Source: JACJXF01 sp964404825 (GTDB lineage Bacteria; Bacteroidota; Bacteroidia; Bacteroidales; GCA-2748055). From it: DNA of 64,000 bases. The notes under the pieces were generated by a model. It was not told where the DNA came from and ran no database searches. It saw only the letters and a program-made list of their open reading frames with translations. The translations under genes and the position numbers were made by a program. The stretch is from contig CAYOLQ010000004.1 in the NCBI GenBank assembly GCA_964404825.1, forward strand, positions 1 through 64,000, written 5' to 3'. Below are positions 45,472-53,658 of the stretch, piece by piece. Each line of letters opens with the position of its first letter. Within the stretch, counting starts at the first letter, position 1.

Positions 45472-46773
45472 TCAATCTAATTCAATTATTTCGCTAATTG
45501 CATAAAGTGGCAGATTAGTCAACCAATCTTCTTTTCTGTAATCGGACATGGAAGTTCTGATAGCTGTTTTTGGTGAATATTTTTGACAGAATGTTTTAAG
45601 ACTTTTAGCTTGAAGATTCTCTTCTGCTTTGACTTCAATTGGAATTACCCGGCCTGAGTACTGCACCAAAAAATCGATTTCGGCTGTGGATTTTTCAGCC
45701 GACCAATAGTAGATCACCAAATCTGGTATTGTGGATAATTGCTGGAGTACATACTGTTCGGTCATGGCTCCCTTAAACTCTTCAAATATTGCATTACCTT
45801 CAAGTATTGTCCGAACATCAATATCTCCCATGGCTCCCAATAAACCTACATCCACAATAAACAATTTAAAAGTAGAAAAATCTTCATATGCTTTCAATGG
45901 AATACCCGGCTTTGATACCCTGCAAACCTTATGAACTAATCCGCAGTTGATCAACCATGATATTGCCATTTCGTACTCTTTAGCTCTTGAACCGGGTTTT
46001 ACTGCGCCATAGATGAATTTCTTATTCTCTTTAGATAACTGTGCAGGTATGGCATTCCAAAGCATTCTGATTCGTGGAACTATTTCGCTGGGTGCATACT
46101 TTGAAAAATCATGCTCGTAAGCCAAAAGTATTCGTTTCTGAATCACCCGAACTTCCTTAAAATCTTTTTTCGAGCTATACGAAAGCACGGTTTCGGGCAT
46201 ACCCCCGATGTAATAATACTGTCGCAGTAACTGAATGAATTTTTCCTTAAAACTTTTCATCAATATCCAATCCCTGCTTTTTAAAAGATCTAAAAGTGGT
46301 TTTTGATCCAATGCCAACAGAAATTCAGTAAAATTAAGAGGGTTGAGGTCTAAAAACTCAACTTTCCCGACAGGGAAAGAAGCATGATTGTGAATTGCAA
46401 CACCAAGCAATGACCCTGCCGCCAGGATATGGTATTCTGGTGCATTTTCACAGAAGTATTTTAGTGAAGCAACTGCCCCTTCTGCTTCCTGTATTTCATC
46501 CAGAATAATCAGTGTATTTTCAGGATTAATCTGAAGTCCTGATTCAATCTGTAAAGCAGTAATAATACGCGGAATATCGAAATTGTCCACAAAAAGCGAT
46601 TTAAGAAGCTTTGAACTTTCGAAATTCACATAGACAGTCTGGGGATATTCATTTTTCCCAAATTCTTTTATCAGCCAGGTTTTCCCAACCTGACGTGCTC
46701 CACGAATAATCAGAGGTTTTCGTCCGGTCTTATTTTTCCATGATATCAGTTCACGCATTGCAATTCTTTCCAT
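45472..46773 (-). CDS. AAA ATPase with C-terminal DUF4143 domain
   Basis: 433 residues. Walker A GARQVGKTWL (about 20-29) and Walker B TLIILDEIQEA. The AAA_14 core is followed by a C-terminal nuclease-fold DUF4143 domain with EIDFLVQYSGRVIPIEVKAEE, resembling a PD-(D/E)xK-type core. Such genes are common, often scattered and horizontally moved; their role is unknown. Three 16-bp iterons lie just upstream of the start, on the promoter side. Confidence 0.9.
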   Translation of the reverse strand: MERIAMRELISWKNKTGRKPLIIRGARQVGKTWLIKEFGKNEYPQTVYVNFESSKLLKSLFVDNFDIPRIITALQIESGLQINPENTLIILDEIQEAEGAVASLKYFCENAPEYHILAAGSLLGVAIHNHASFPVGKVEFLDLNPLNFTEFLLALDQKPLLDLLKSRDWILMKSFKEKFIQLLRQYYYIGGMPETVLSYSSKKDFKEVRVIQKRILLAYEHDFSKYAPSEIVPRIRMLWNAIPAQLSKENKKFIYGAVKPGSRAKEYEMAISWLINCGLVHKVCRVSKPGIPLKAYEDFSTFKLFIVDVGLLGAMGDIDVRTILEGNAIFEEFKGAMTEQYVLQQLSTIPDLVIYYWSAEKSTAEIDFLVQYSGRVIPIEVKAEENLQAKSLKTFCQKYSPKTAIRTSMSDYRKEDWLTNLPLYAISEIIELD

Positions 46774-46792
46774 AGCCTATTTGTTTCAAATC

Positions 46793-46872
46793 ACATTTAT
46801 TCGAACGATATTATGTGCAAATATACATTTATTCGAACGACTTTGTGGTATGTGTTACATTTATTTGAAGGA
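46793..46872. repeat. Three iterons at exactly 32-bp period upstream of the DUF4143 ATPase
   Basis: ACATTTATTCGAACGA at 46793-46808 and 46825-46840, and a variant ACATTTATTTGAAGGA at 46857-46872. The starts are 32 bases apart each time (about three helical turns), with unrelated 16-base spacers. They begin 20 bases upstream of the ATPase start at 46773. A binding site for a regulator, possibly the ATPase system itself, is the simplest view. Confidence 0.7.
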
Positions 46873-47092
46873 CTATCCAACATCAATTATAGATGTTTTT
46901 TCCCGAAAGCCCTACCAGAAACGCTTTTGAGGTTTTTTCGACATGATTGCTTTGTACTTGTCAGAGAAGGCGGAATAGAATACCAACTCAACAGACAATC
47001 TGTGTTTTGTATAAGTCAATGAATTTATTATAACCTGTTTTGAATTTATGGTATATGGTATTATTTCAATTTAAATTGATAAGATCAGCACT

Positions 47093-47122
47093 TTTGACAA
47101 CCCAATAAATAAACTATTTTTG
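47093..47122 (+). promoter_or_regulatory. Predicted promoter for the alpha/beta hydrolase gene
   Basis: TTTG (47093-47096), 18-base spacer, TATTTTTG (47115-47122): a good -33/-7 match. Transcription would begin near 47128, upstream of the ATG at 47170, which supports the ATG over an earlier TTG at 47128. Confidence 0.55.
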
Positions 47123-47169
47123 ATAACTTGAATATACATACCCATGATAGTTTTACTATATTATTAACC

Positions 47170-48291
47170 ATGAAGCTAGTATTAAAATATATCGGATGGA
47201 TCGCCATCATTCTGCTCTCGGTAGTTGCTGTACTACTGGTAATTGTAGTTCTGAAAAGCCCCGGGAAAGCCAATCCCTATGAGCTTTCCGACGGAACCAC
47301 TCCCGAACGCTCCCTCTCAGAAATTGTTTCTTTGAACATTGGAGACACCCGGCAATCCTTGATTATAAAAAGCAAAGACAGTCTTAATCCGGTATTGTTG
47401 TATGTTCATGGCGGACCAGGCAGTCCCGAGTTTGTTTTTATGGAGCATTTTGGCTCTCAGATCGACCAGATGTTTACAGTTTGTTACTGGGAGCAGCTTG
47501 GAGCTGGTAAGTCCTACTATCCCAATATAGATCCGGCCTTGATGAGCCTCAACAAATTTGTTGACGATGGTGCAGCCGTAAGTACATATCTGAAGCAGCG
47601 GTTTGGAAAGGAGAAAATCTTTCTGATGGGACATTCCTGGGGAAGCATGATCGGTTCGTATATGGCAGCCAGGCACCCCGATCATTTTTATGCCTATTTT
47701 GGTATAGGGCAGGTTGCGAACCAGCTTTTAGCTGAGCAGATTTCGTACGATTGGGTATTGGAAATGGCAAACCAAAAGGGAGATAAGAAAGGGATTGCCC
47801 AGCTTACCGAAATTGGACGTCCGCCATACGACAACATCGACGAAACACTGACAAACCTTCTAATAGAGCGAAAGTACGTGGCAAAATACGGTGGTTCAAT
47901 CTATAATGGAAACTTTTACAAGGAAGCCAGCATTGCCATTCTTAACTCTCGTGAATACACCCTGAAAGATAAAATTAACTTTTTCAGGGGCATGACCTTT
48001 AGCCTTACAAATATGTGGGGTGAAGTAATGTTGCGGAACCTGTTTGATGAGATCCCCACTCAGACTATTCCGGTGTATATCTTCCAGGGAATTCACGACT
48101 ACCAAACGGCTTACCCGGTGGCAAAGGCATATTTCGACAGCCTGCAGGCACCGCATAAGGAATTCCATAGCTTTATTTATTCGGCACACTCGCCTAACTT
48201 TGAAGAGCCAGCCCGTACCGATAGCCTGCTGAATTCAATCCTTATCCGCGATTTCCCTCAAACTTTAAGTATATCAGTACCCTTAAAATAG
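47170..48291 (+). CDS. Membrane-anchored alpha/beta hydrolase (proline iminopeptidase-like)
   Basis: 373 residues from the ATG at 47170. One N-terminal membrane anchor (about 4-28). The oxyanion HGGPGSPE and nucleophile elbow GHSWGS are classic of the prolyl iminopeptidase/epoxide hydrolase branch of alpha/beta hydrolases, with a late catalytic His in YSAHSPNFEEP. Substrate unknown. Followed by a small membrane protein gene 45 bases on. Confidence 0.9.
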   Translation: MKLVLKYIGWIAIILLSVVAVLLVIVVLKSPGKANPYELSDGTTPERSLSEIVSLNIGDTRQSLIIKSKDSLNPVLLYVHGGPGSPEFVFMEHFGSQIDQMFTVCYWEQLGAGKSYYPNIDPALMSLNKFVDDGAAVSTYLKQRFGKEKIFLMGHSWGSMIGSYMAARHPDHFYAYFGIGQVANQLLAEQISYDWVLEMANQKGDKKGIAQLTEIGRPPYDNIDETLTNLLIERKYVAKYGGSIYNGNFYKEASIAILNSREYTLKDKINFFRGMTFSLTNMWGEVMLRNLFDEIPTQTIPVYIFQGIHDYQTAYPVAKAYFDSLQAPHKEFHSFIYSAHSPNFEEPARTDSLLNSILIRDFPQTLSISVPLK

Positions 48292-48336
48292 ATTGCTCTC
48301 TAAGTTATTCTTTTTATATCAGACAATAATTAGCAA

Positions 48337-48747
48337 ATGATAACATATTTATTCTTTAAAGTATTTGAGCATTTTAAAAATGAGGAAATAGAGTTAAATT
48401 GGCAGAAGACCAGAGCTTTAATAGCTACAAGCGGTTTGTTAGTGTCAAATATTCTTACAATTATATTTTTAACCAATACTTTTTTTTATCCGGATAAGAA
48501 CTTAATTAATACAATTTTAACTGGACGTCATTTTATAGATAAATTCATTATCCTGCCTATTTTGATTTCACCATTATTTTTGATAATTTATTTTTTAGGT
48601 TGGAAGAAATTAGATGATAAAATTGAGTTTTATAGAAATGAATCTATCAATGAAAAAAAGAGAAAAGGTAAAATTGTATGTCTATATATTATAATAACCT
48701 TCATGTTAATTTCTATTTCTATTTTTTCGCCTCTTATTATAAAATAA
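48337..48747 (+). CDS. Small membrane protein of unknown function
   Basis: 136 residues with three predicted membrane helices (about 28-50, 68-88, 112-134) and basic, glutamate-rich loops. No family recognised. It follows the alpha/beta hydrolase gene by 45 bases and may share its transcript. Confidence 0.6.
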   Translation: MITYLFFKVFEHFKNEEIELNWQKTRALIATSGLLVSNILTIIFLTNTFFYPDKNLINTILTGRHFIDKFIILPILISPLFLIIYFLGWKKLDDKIEFYRNESINEKKRKGKIVCLYIIITFMLISISIFSPLIIK

Positions 48748-48810
48748 TTTGGAGTAACGTGTTTACTAAAGCGTTTATAACAACACAAGCTGTCCCCCCA
48801 TCCGTCCCCT

Positions 48811-48852
48811 GAAAAAACAAAACCCCTCTAAACGATTAATTTAGAAGGGTTT
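48811..48852 (-). terminator. Intrinsic terminator downstream of tRNA-Met
   Basis: Inverted arms 48820-48832 and 48840-48852 with one mismatch (12 of 13 paired), followed on the minus strand by TGTTTTTT. Correctly placed to end the tRNA transcript. Confidence 0.8.
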
Positions 48853-48866
48853 GCGTACTTAAAAAG

Positions 48867-48940
48867 TGGGCCCAGCTGGGCACGATCCAGCGACCCTCTG
48901 ATTATGAGTCAGATGCTCTAACCAGCTGAGCTATGGGCCC
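48867..48940 (-). tRNA. tRNA-Met (CAT anticodon)
   Basis: 74 bases on the minus strand. Acceptor arms GGGCCCA/TGGGCCC, anticodon loop CTCATAA with CAT at its centre in stem TCTGA/TCAGA, and a T arm GCTGG/CCAGC with a non-standard loop ATCGTGC. CCA is not encoded. It could be elongator Met or, if lysidylated, Ile-CAT; an initiator usually has a different acceptor end. Two broken copies follow upstream on the same strand (48941-49162). Confidence 0.87.
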
Positions 48941-49162
48941 TAAAGGGATTTACTATTTAAAAAGAACGAATTTCATTATACCACTTCAAGCGACCCACTG
49001 ATTATGAGTCATCCCGATGTACATCGGGATAACCAGCTGAGCTATGGGCCCTAAAGGGATTTACTATTTAAAAAGAACGAATTTCATTATACCACTTCAA
49101 GCGACCCACTGATTATGAGTCATCCCGATGTACATCGGGATAACCAGCTGAGCTATGGGCCC
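48941..49162 (-). repeat. Two tandem 111-bp units, each a broken tRNA-Met copy with an inserted palindrome
   Basis: Units 48941-49051 and 49052-49162 appear identical. On the minus strand each begins like the tRNA (GGGCCCATAGCTCAGCTGG), loses its D-arm, keeps the anticodon region and then diverges. Where the intact gene has seven bases, the units carry an 18-base palindrome, TCCCGATGTACATCGGGA, within 49011-49030 and 49122-49141. The T arm and 3' acceptor end are missing, so no functional tRNA is expected. Confidence 0.85.
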
Positions 49163-49165
49163 TTG

Positions 49166-49185
49166 ATCCCGATAGCTATCGGGAT
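49166..49185. repeat. Perfect 20-bp palindrome of the ATCCCGAT-N4-ATCGGGAT family
   Basis: ATCCCGATAGCTATCGGGAT, four bases beyond the last broken tRNA unit and about 100 bases downstream of the GH65 gene. Same family as the palindromes in the tRNA units (centre GTAC) and in the 53.4-kb repeats (centre AGCT). No T run follows, so a terminator role is not supported. Confidence 0.8.
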
Positions 49186-49281
49186 TGGGACTGCAATATT
49201 ACACAATTGAGTTAGATTTTCAAAACTTGTGTGGTTTTCTTTTTCGAAAAAGCTGAAATACCGCCAAATGCCCGATACTCC

Positions 49282-51585
49282 CTATACCGATAACTGCTTT
49301 CCTTTCCCGATTGTATGTCTTTTCCCCTTCAGCATCACATCGATATCCGGACCGCTCTCATTATCAATTACAGTTACCGACTTGTTGATGTTTATCCGCA
49401 GCATGTTATCCCTGTAGATAATTTTGAAGGACAGCGATTCCCATTGCCCGGGAACTACCGGATCGAAATGAAGCATCTCTTCTGTTACACGCAATCCACC
49501 GAAGCCATAAACCACCGACATCCAGGTGCCGCCCATGCTGGTTATATGAAGCCCTTCGCGCACTTCGTGGTTGTAATCGTCTAGATCCAGCCTTGATGTC
49601 CGAAGATATAACTCATAAGCTTTTTGAATATACCCAATTCGATTGGCCAGAATAGAATGCACACAAGGTGAAAGTGATGATTCGTGCAGCGTCCGGGGCT
49701 CGTAGAAATCGTAATTTCTTTTGATCACTTCGGGTTCGAACTGATCCTCTAAAGTATATATCCCCTGTAAAACATCTGCTTGTTTGAGAAAGCAGGAGCG
49801 GAGTATCCGATCCCACGACCAATGCTGATTTATTGGTCTTTCAGCGGGATTCAGCTCTGAAGCCATCTTCTGCTCTTTGTCGAGATACCCATCCTGCTGC
49901 AAAAAGACTTTCAGGTTTTCGGAATAGGGGAAATACATATTCTGAATAACATCTTTCCAGGCAGCAATTTCCCGATCATGATTAAGTAAAGTTGATTCCA
50001 CAATTTCACTGTACCGGGCAGGATGATTCTCCATCACATAATCAATTGCCTTTATGGTGTATTCTAGAGTCCAGACAGCCATTTTGTTGGTATACCAGTT
50101 GTTGTTTACGTTATTTTCGTATTCATTCGGACCGGTAACACCAAGCATTACGTATTGTCCTTTTACATCCGACCAGTTAACTCTTTGTTTCCAGAACCGG
50201 GAAATTCCAATGAGTACCTCCAGGCCATATTCCGCAAGGTATCCCATTTCACCGGTATAACGGATGTAGTTATAAATTGCAAAGGCGATAGCTCCGTTCC
50301 GGTGAATTTCTTCGAATGTAATTTCCCATTCATTGTGACATTCTTCCCCGTTAATAGTAACCATGGGATACAGAGCCGCACCCGAATGAAAACCAAGCTT
50401 TGAAGCATTTTCAATGGCTTTTTGCAGATGCTTGAAGCGATAAACCAGCAGGTTTCTTGCAACACCCTGAGGAGCAGTACTCAGGTAGAAAGAAATCAGA
50501 AAAGCTTCGGTATCCCAGTAGGTACTTCCACCGTATTTTTCTCCGGTAAATCCCTTGGGACCAATATTGAGCCGTTCATCGTTTCCGGTATAAGTCTGAT
50601 TCAGGTGGAAAATATTAAAACGGATTCCCTGTTGCGCTGCATCATCTCCTTTGATAATAATGTCGCTGTGAAGCCATTTCTCTTCCCAGACAGCCACATG
50701 TTCCTTAAAAAGATTGTCATATTTCTTTTGAAAAGCACTTTTTACAATCCTTAAACCGTTTTCCACAATTATTTCGGGGGAGTGGTTAAGGGAGCTGAGA
50801 ACCGAAACGTATTTGAAAATCTCCAGTTCATCGTTCTTCTGAACATCAATGGACACGTTGTTTGCGACAAACTTATCCCTTTTAATTATTTCCGGTTCCA
50901 CCCGTACAAGCTGATTGTTTTTCGTAATCTCATACATCATTGTCATGCATGAAAGAAACTCCGATTTTCGTGTTTTTGCCAGCAGGAATGCGGAAAACTT
51001 TTCAGATTTGGTTTCAATGACATCCCAGAATTGTTCATCATAATTGGCGTCGGCATTCCGGATGTCACCATCGATAAATGGAGTAAAACGAATACTCCCG
51101 CTGAAATTAAGTGCTTTAACGGAATACCGGATTATTCCCATTTCATCGTTTACGATACTTAAAAACCGGCTGGTTGTAACTTCAATCTTATTTCCATTTG
51201 GTAAAGTAGCTGTAAAAGATCGCTTCAGGCAAGCCTGTTTCATATCCAGTTCCCTTCTAAAATCATGAACTTCTGCGTTATGAAGATCAAGTTCAATGCC
51301 ATTGATTTCAACGTTTATTCCTATCCAATTGGGAGCATTGAGGACTTTTGCAAAGTATTCCGGATATCCGTTTTTCCACCAACCCACCCGGGTTTTGTCG
51401 GGATAATAGACACCCGCCAGATAGGTTCCCTGAAGGGATTTTCCTGAGTATTTCTCTTCAAAATTTGCCCGTTGACCCATGCGACCGTTTCCAAGGCTGA
51501 AAATACTTTCTGATGCTTCATGCATCTCAGGTTTGAAGCCTTCTTCAATAATTTTCCACTCGTCTTTTTTATAGTAGGTCTTCAT
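49282..51585 (-). CDS. Maltose phosphorylase, glycoside hydrolase family 65
   Basis: 767 residues. A GH65 fold: N-terminal beta-sandwich with SLGNGRMGQRANFEE, then the (alpha/alpha)6 barrel with YWDTE (356-360), and the catalytic acid E488 in GPNEYENN, placed as in Lactobacillus maltose phosphorylase. It splits maltose with phosphate to beta-glucose 1-phosphate and glucose in the cytoplasm. Trehalose or kojibiose phosphorylase is the alternative, but the locus argues for maltose. It is in an operon with the MFS transporter upstream, nine bases away. Confidence 0.9.
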   Translation of the reverse strand: MKTYYKKDEWKIIEEGFKPEMHEASESIFSLGNGRMGQRANFEEKYSGKSLQGTYLAGVYYPDKTRVGWWKNGYPEYFAKVLNAPNWIGINVEINGIELDLHNAEVHDFRRELDMKQACLKRSFTATLPNGNKIEVTTSRFLSIVNDEMGIIRYSVKALNFSGSIRFTPFIDGDIRNADANYDEQFWDVIETKSEKFSAFLLAKTRKSEFLSCMTMMYEITKNNQLVRVEPEIIKRDKFVANNVSIDVQKNDELEIFKYVSVLSSLNHSPEIIVENGLRIVKSAFQKKYDNLFKEHVAVWEEKWLHSDIIIKGDDAAQQGIRFNIFHLNQTYTGNDERLNIGPKGFTGEKYGGSTYWDTEAFLISFYLSTAPQGVARNLLVYRFKHLQKAIENASKLGFHSGAALYPMVTINGEECHNEWEITFEEIHRNGAIAFAIYNYIRYTGEMGYLAEYGLEVLIGISRFWKQRVNWSDVKGQYVMLGVTGPNEYENNVNNNWYTNKMAVWTLEYTIKAIDYVMENHPARYSEIVESTLLNHDREIAAWKDVIQNMYFPYSENLKVFLQQDGYLDKEQKMASELNPAERPINQHWSWDRILRSCFLKQADVLQGIYTLEDQFEPEVIKRNYDFYEPRTLHESSLSPCVHSILANRIGYIQKAYELYLRTSRLDLDDYNHEVREGLHITSMGGTWMSVVYGFGGLRVTEEMLHFDPVVPGQWESLSFKIIYRDNMLRININKSVTVIDNESGPDIDVMLKGKRHTIGKGKQLSV

Positions 51586-51593
51586 TTTTGTTA

Positions 51594-53108
51594 TTAGTTA
51601 TTTTTTTCCCGGGGATTTCCATCCTTTACAAATATCACAAGGATTGCAGCCAGCATCATTGATAATCCGCCGGCAATTAGAGCATAAATACTTTCTTCGT
51701 TAAAAAGGTCTTTTACCATAAAACCAAGTATGGTAGCAGCCAGAATTTGTGGCAGAACAATGAAGAAGTTGAAGATCCCCATATAGACTCCCATTTTATT
51801 CTGAGGTAGCGAACCGGTAAGTATTGCATATGGCATAGACAGAATGCTCGACCACGCAAGTCCAACGCCCAGCATGGAAAAAATCATCATCTGTGGATTT
51901 TTAAGGAAATAGATAGAGATGAGACCTAGTCCCCCTGCAACTAATGCAATGGAATGCGTGATTTTGCGGTTTGTAAGCCGGGCTAACAGGGGGAGGAGCA
52001 AAAGTCCGAATCCCGCTGCAAAAAGATTATACCATCCAAACATACCGCTTACCAGAGTTGCCCCGTCGTTGTATAATGCTGAATTGGTATCAGTTGTATT
52101 ATAGATATGTCCGGTAACTGCAGAGGTGGTATAGATCCACATGGAGAAAAGCGCAAACCATGAAAAAAACTGAACATAAGCAAGCTGCTTCATGGTTTTG
52201 GGCATACGGTATAAGTCGGTGATGATACTTACAAGTCCGTTTTTACTTTTTCTTGCATTAATTAGCGCAGCGGTTATAAGCTGCAGGATTCCAAAGACAC
52301 CTAATCCCAACGCCAGAATATACAGTTCTTTTTCGAGTTTAAAGTAATATACAGGCAGAATCAGAATTAATCCAAAGAGGGTCCAGATAATTCCCCGCAG
52401 CAAATATTTATTAAATGGTTCGTGTTCTTGCGAATGTACGACTTCTCCGGAGTTTTTATGATTATCAAATGACGCCAGTTGTTCGGGCGAATATTCACGG
52501 GTTTTGAACACCGTCCATGCCACGGCAAGCAGAAATACTGCTCCTCCGAAATAGAATGAAAACTTTACAGTTTCCGGCAATTCCCCGGGCAAGTCGGGTA
52601 CGTTTGAAAATCCAAACCAGTTTGCAAATACATATGGCATCCACGAAGCAACAAAAGCACCGATCCCAATGAAAAAGCTTTGCATCGTAAACCCGAGTGT
52701 ACGCTGATTTTCGGGGAGCATATCACCCACGAACGCACGAAAAGGCTCCATTGTAATATTGATGGAAGCATCCATGATCCATAGAGTACCGGCCGCAATC
52801 CACAACGTAGGCGAGTTGGGCATAAAGAGCAGAGCGAGGGAAGAGAGCAGGGCACCAATCAGAAAATAGGGCCTTCTTCTTCCAAGCCGGTTCCATGTGT
52901 TATCGCTCAGGTGACCAATGATTGGCTGAATGATGAGGCCCGTAACGGGAGCGGCTATCCAGAGTATGGGTATCTGATCAATATCGGCTCCCAGGGTCTG
53001 AAAAATACGGCTTACATTTCCGTTCTGTAATCCAAATCCAAATTGAATTCCGAGAAAGCCGAAACTCATATTCCAGATTTGCCAAAAAGAAAGTTTTGGC
53101 TTATTCAT
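51594..53108 (-). CDS. MFS/GPH-type disaccharide transporter, probably maltose
   Basis: 504 residues with twelve membrane helices. GHLSDNTWNRLGRRRPYFLIGA after helix 2 is the signature of the sucrose/maltose GPH-like group. Placed directly before GH65 and beside a LacI regulator and a Sus locus, it should import maltose or malto-oligosaccharides across the inner membrane. A promoter is predicted at 53227-53258 and a LacI-type site at 53316-53329. Confidence 0.87.
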   Translation of the reverse strand: MNKPKLSFWQIWNMSFGFLGIQFGFGLQNGNVSRIFQTLGADIDQIPILWIAAPVTGLIIQPIIGHLSDNTWNRLGRRRPYFLIGALLSSLALLFMPNSPTLWIAAGTLWIMDASINITMEPFRAFVGDMLPENQRTLGFTMQSFFIGIGAFVASWMPYVFANWFGFSNVPDLPGELPETVKFSFYFGGAVFLLAVAWTVFKTREYSPEQLASFDNHKNSGEVVHSQEHEPFNKYLLRGIIWTLFGLILILPVYYFKLEKELYILALGLGVFGILQLITAALINARKSKNGLVSIITDLYRMPKTMKQLAYVQFFSWFALFSMWIYTTSAVTGHIYNTTDTNSALYNDGATLVSGMFGWYNLFAAGFGLLLLPLLARLTNRKITHSIALVAGGLGLISIYFLKNPQMMIFSMLGVGLAWSSILSMPYAILTGSLPQNKMGVYMGIFNFFIVLPQILAATILGFMVKDLFNEESIYALIAGGLSMMLAAILVIFVKDGNPREKNN

Positions 53109-53226
53109 ACAAATGTTTTTAATCCCAAAAAAAGGGGAAGGTTTAGATAATACAATATTTACCGCAGGAACATACGGTATCAGAAATCTTTGTATTTTTT
53201 TTCGGGAAAGAAGTTTGTTCCTGTGT

Positions 53227-53258
53227 CAAAAATATTAAAAATTAAGGGAAGAAAGCAA
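53227..53258 (-). promoter_or_regulatory. Predicted promoter of the MFS-GH65 operon
   Basis: Minus strand: TTG (53258-53256), 21-base spacer, TATTTTTG (53234-53227), matching TAnnTTTG. About 120 bases before the MFS start. Confidence 0.4.
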
Positions 53259-53315
53259 GTTTTTGGAAAGAAAAGATTTTTCATGTCTCCTGAGAATCTT
53301 CTGTAATGCTTGTTT

Positions 53316-53329
53316 CAAACGATTGCGGA
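53316..53329. promoter_or_regulatory. Putative LacI-family operator 1
   Basis: CAAACGATTGCGGA, with a CG centre as in LacI-family operators. The same 14 bases occur at 55397-55410 before susC. It is about 60 bases upstream of the predicted MFS promoter. Confidence 0.55.
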
Positions 53330-53350
53330 TGGGAGAAAATATTTTTTTAA

Positions 53351-53658
53351 TTTCACGCAATCCCGATAGCTATCGGGACGCAAAGTTTTTTGGAACGCGG
53401 GGAATAGTTTTTGCTTATTTTTCTTTGCGTCTCTGCGCGAAACCTATTTTTATTTCACACAAAGCCCAAGTTTTTTTGGAACCCGGGAATAGATTTTAAT
53501 ATTTTTCTTTGCGTCTCTGCGCGAAACCGATTTTTTATTTCACGCATCCCGATAGCTATCGGGACGCAAAGTTTTTTGGCTCCCAGGAATAGATTTTATT
53601 ATTTTTCTTTGCGCCGTCGCTGAAGCTTTAGCGCAAGCGTTGAGTCTCTGCGCGAAAC
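53351..53658. repeat. Three-copy intergenic repeat array with inserted palindromes
   Basis: Copies at 53351-53444, 53453-53528 and 53538-53658 each run from TTTCAC(G/A)CA through GCAAAG..GGAATAG to CTTTGCG..TCTCTGCGCGAAAC. Copies 1 and 3 hold TCCCGATAGCTATCGGGA (53361-53378, 53547-53564); copy 2 lacks it. Copy 3 also has a 30-base insertion (53614-53643) with its own palindrome CGCTGAAGCTTTAGCG (53618-53633). The array ends at the lacI stop codon. Confidence 0.8.

Noticed and set aside
46793..46872. CRISPR array
   Set aside because: Only three 16-bp repeats with 16-base spacers, shorter than any CRISPR, and no cas gene in the window.
46813..47022. 69-codon open frame
   Set aside because: Runs through the iterons, has no ribosome site or family resemblance.
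48941..49162. Additional functional tRNA genes
   Set aside because: Both copies lack the T arm and 3' acceptor end and carry a palindrome in the D arm.
49166..49185. Terminator of the GH65 gene
   Set aside because: Perfect palindrome, but no T run follows and the same sequence occurs in non-terminator contexts.
53263..53623. Small open frames of 70-78 codons
   Set aside because: They translate the repeat array and differ between copies; no start site or family.
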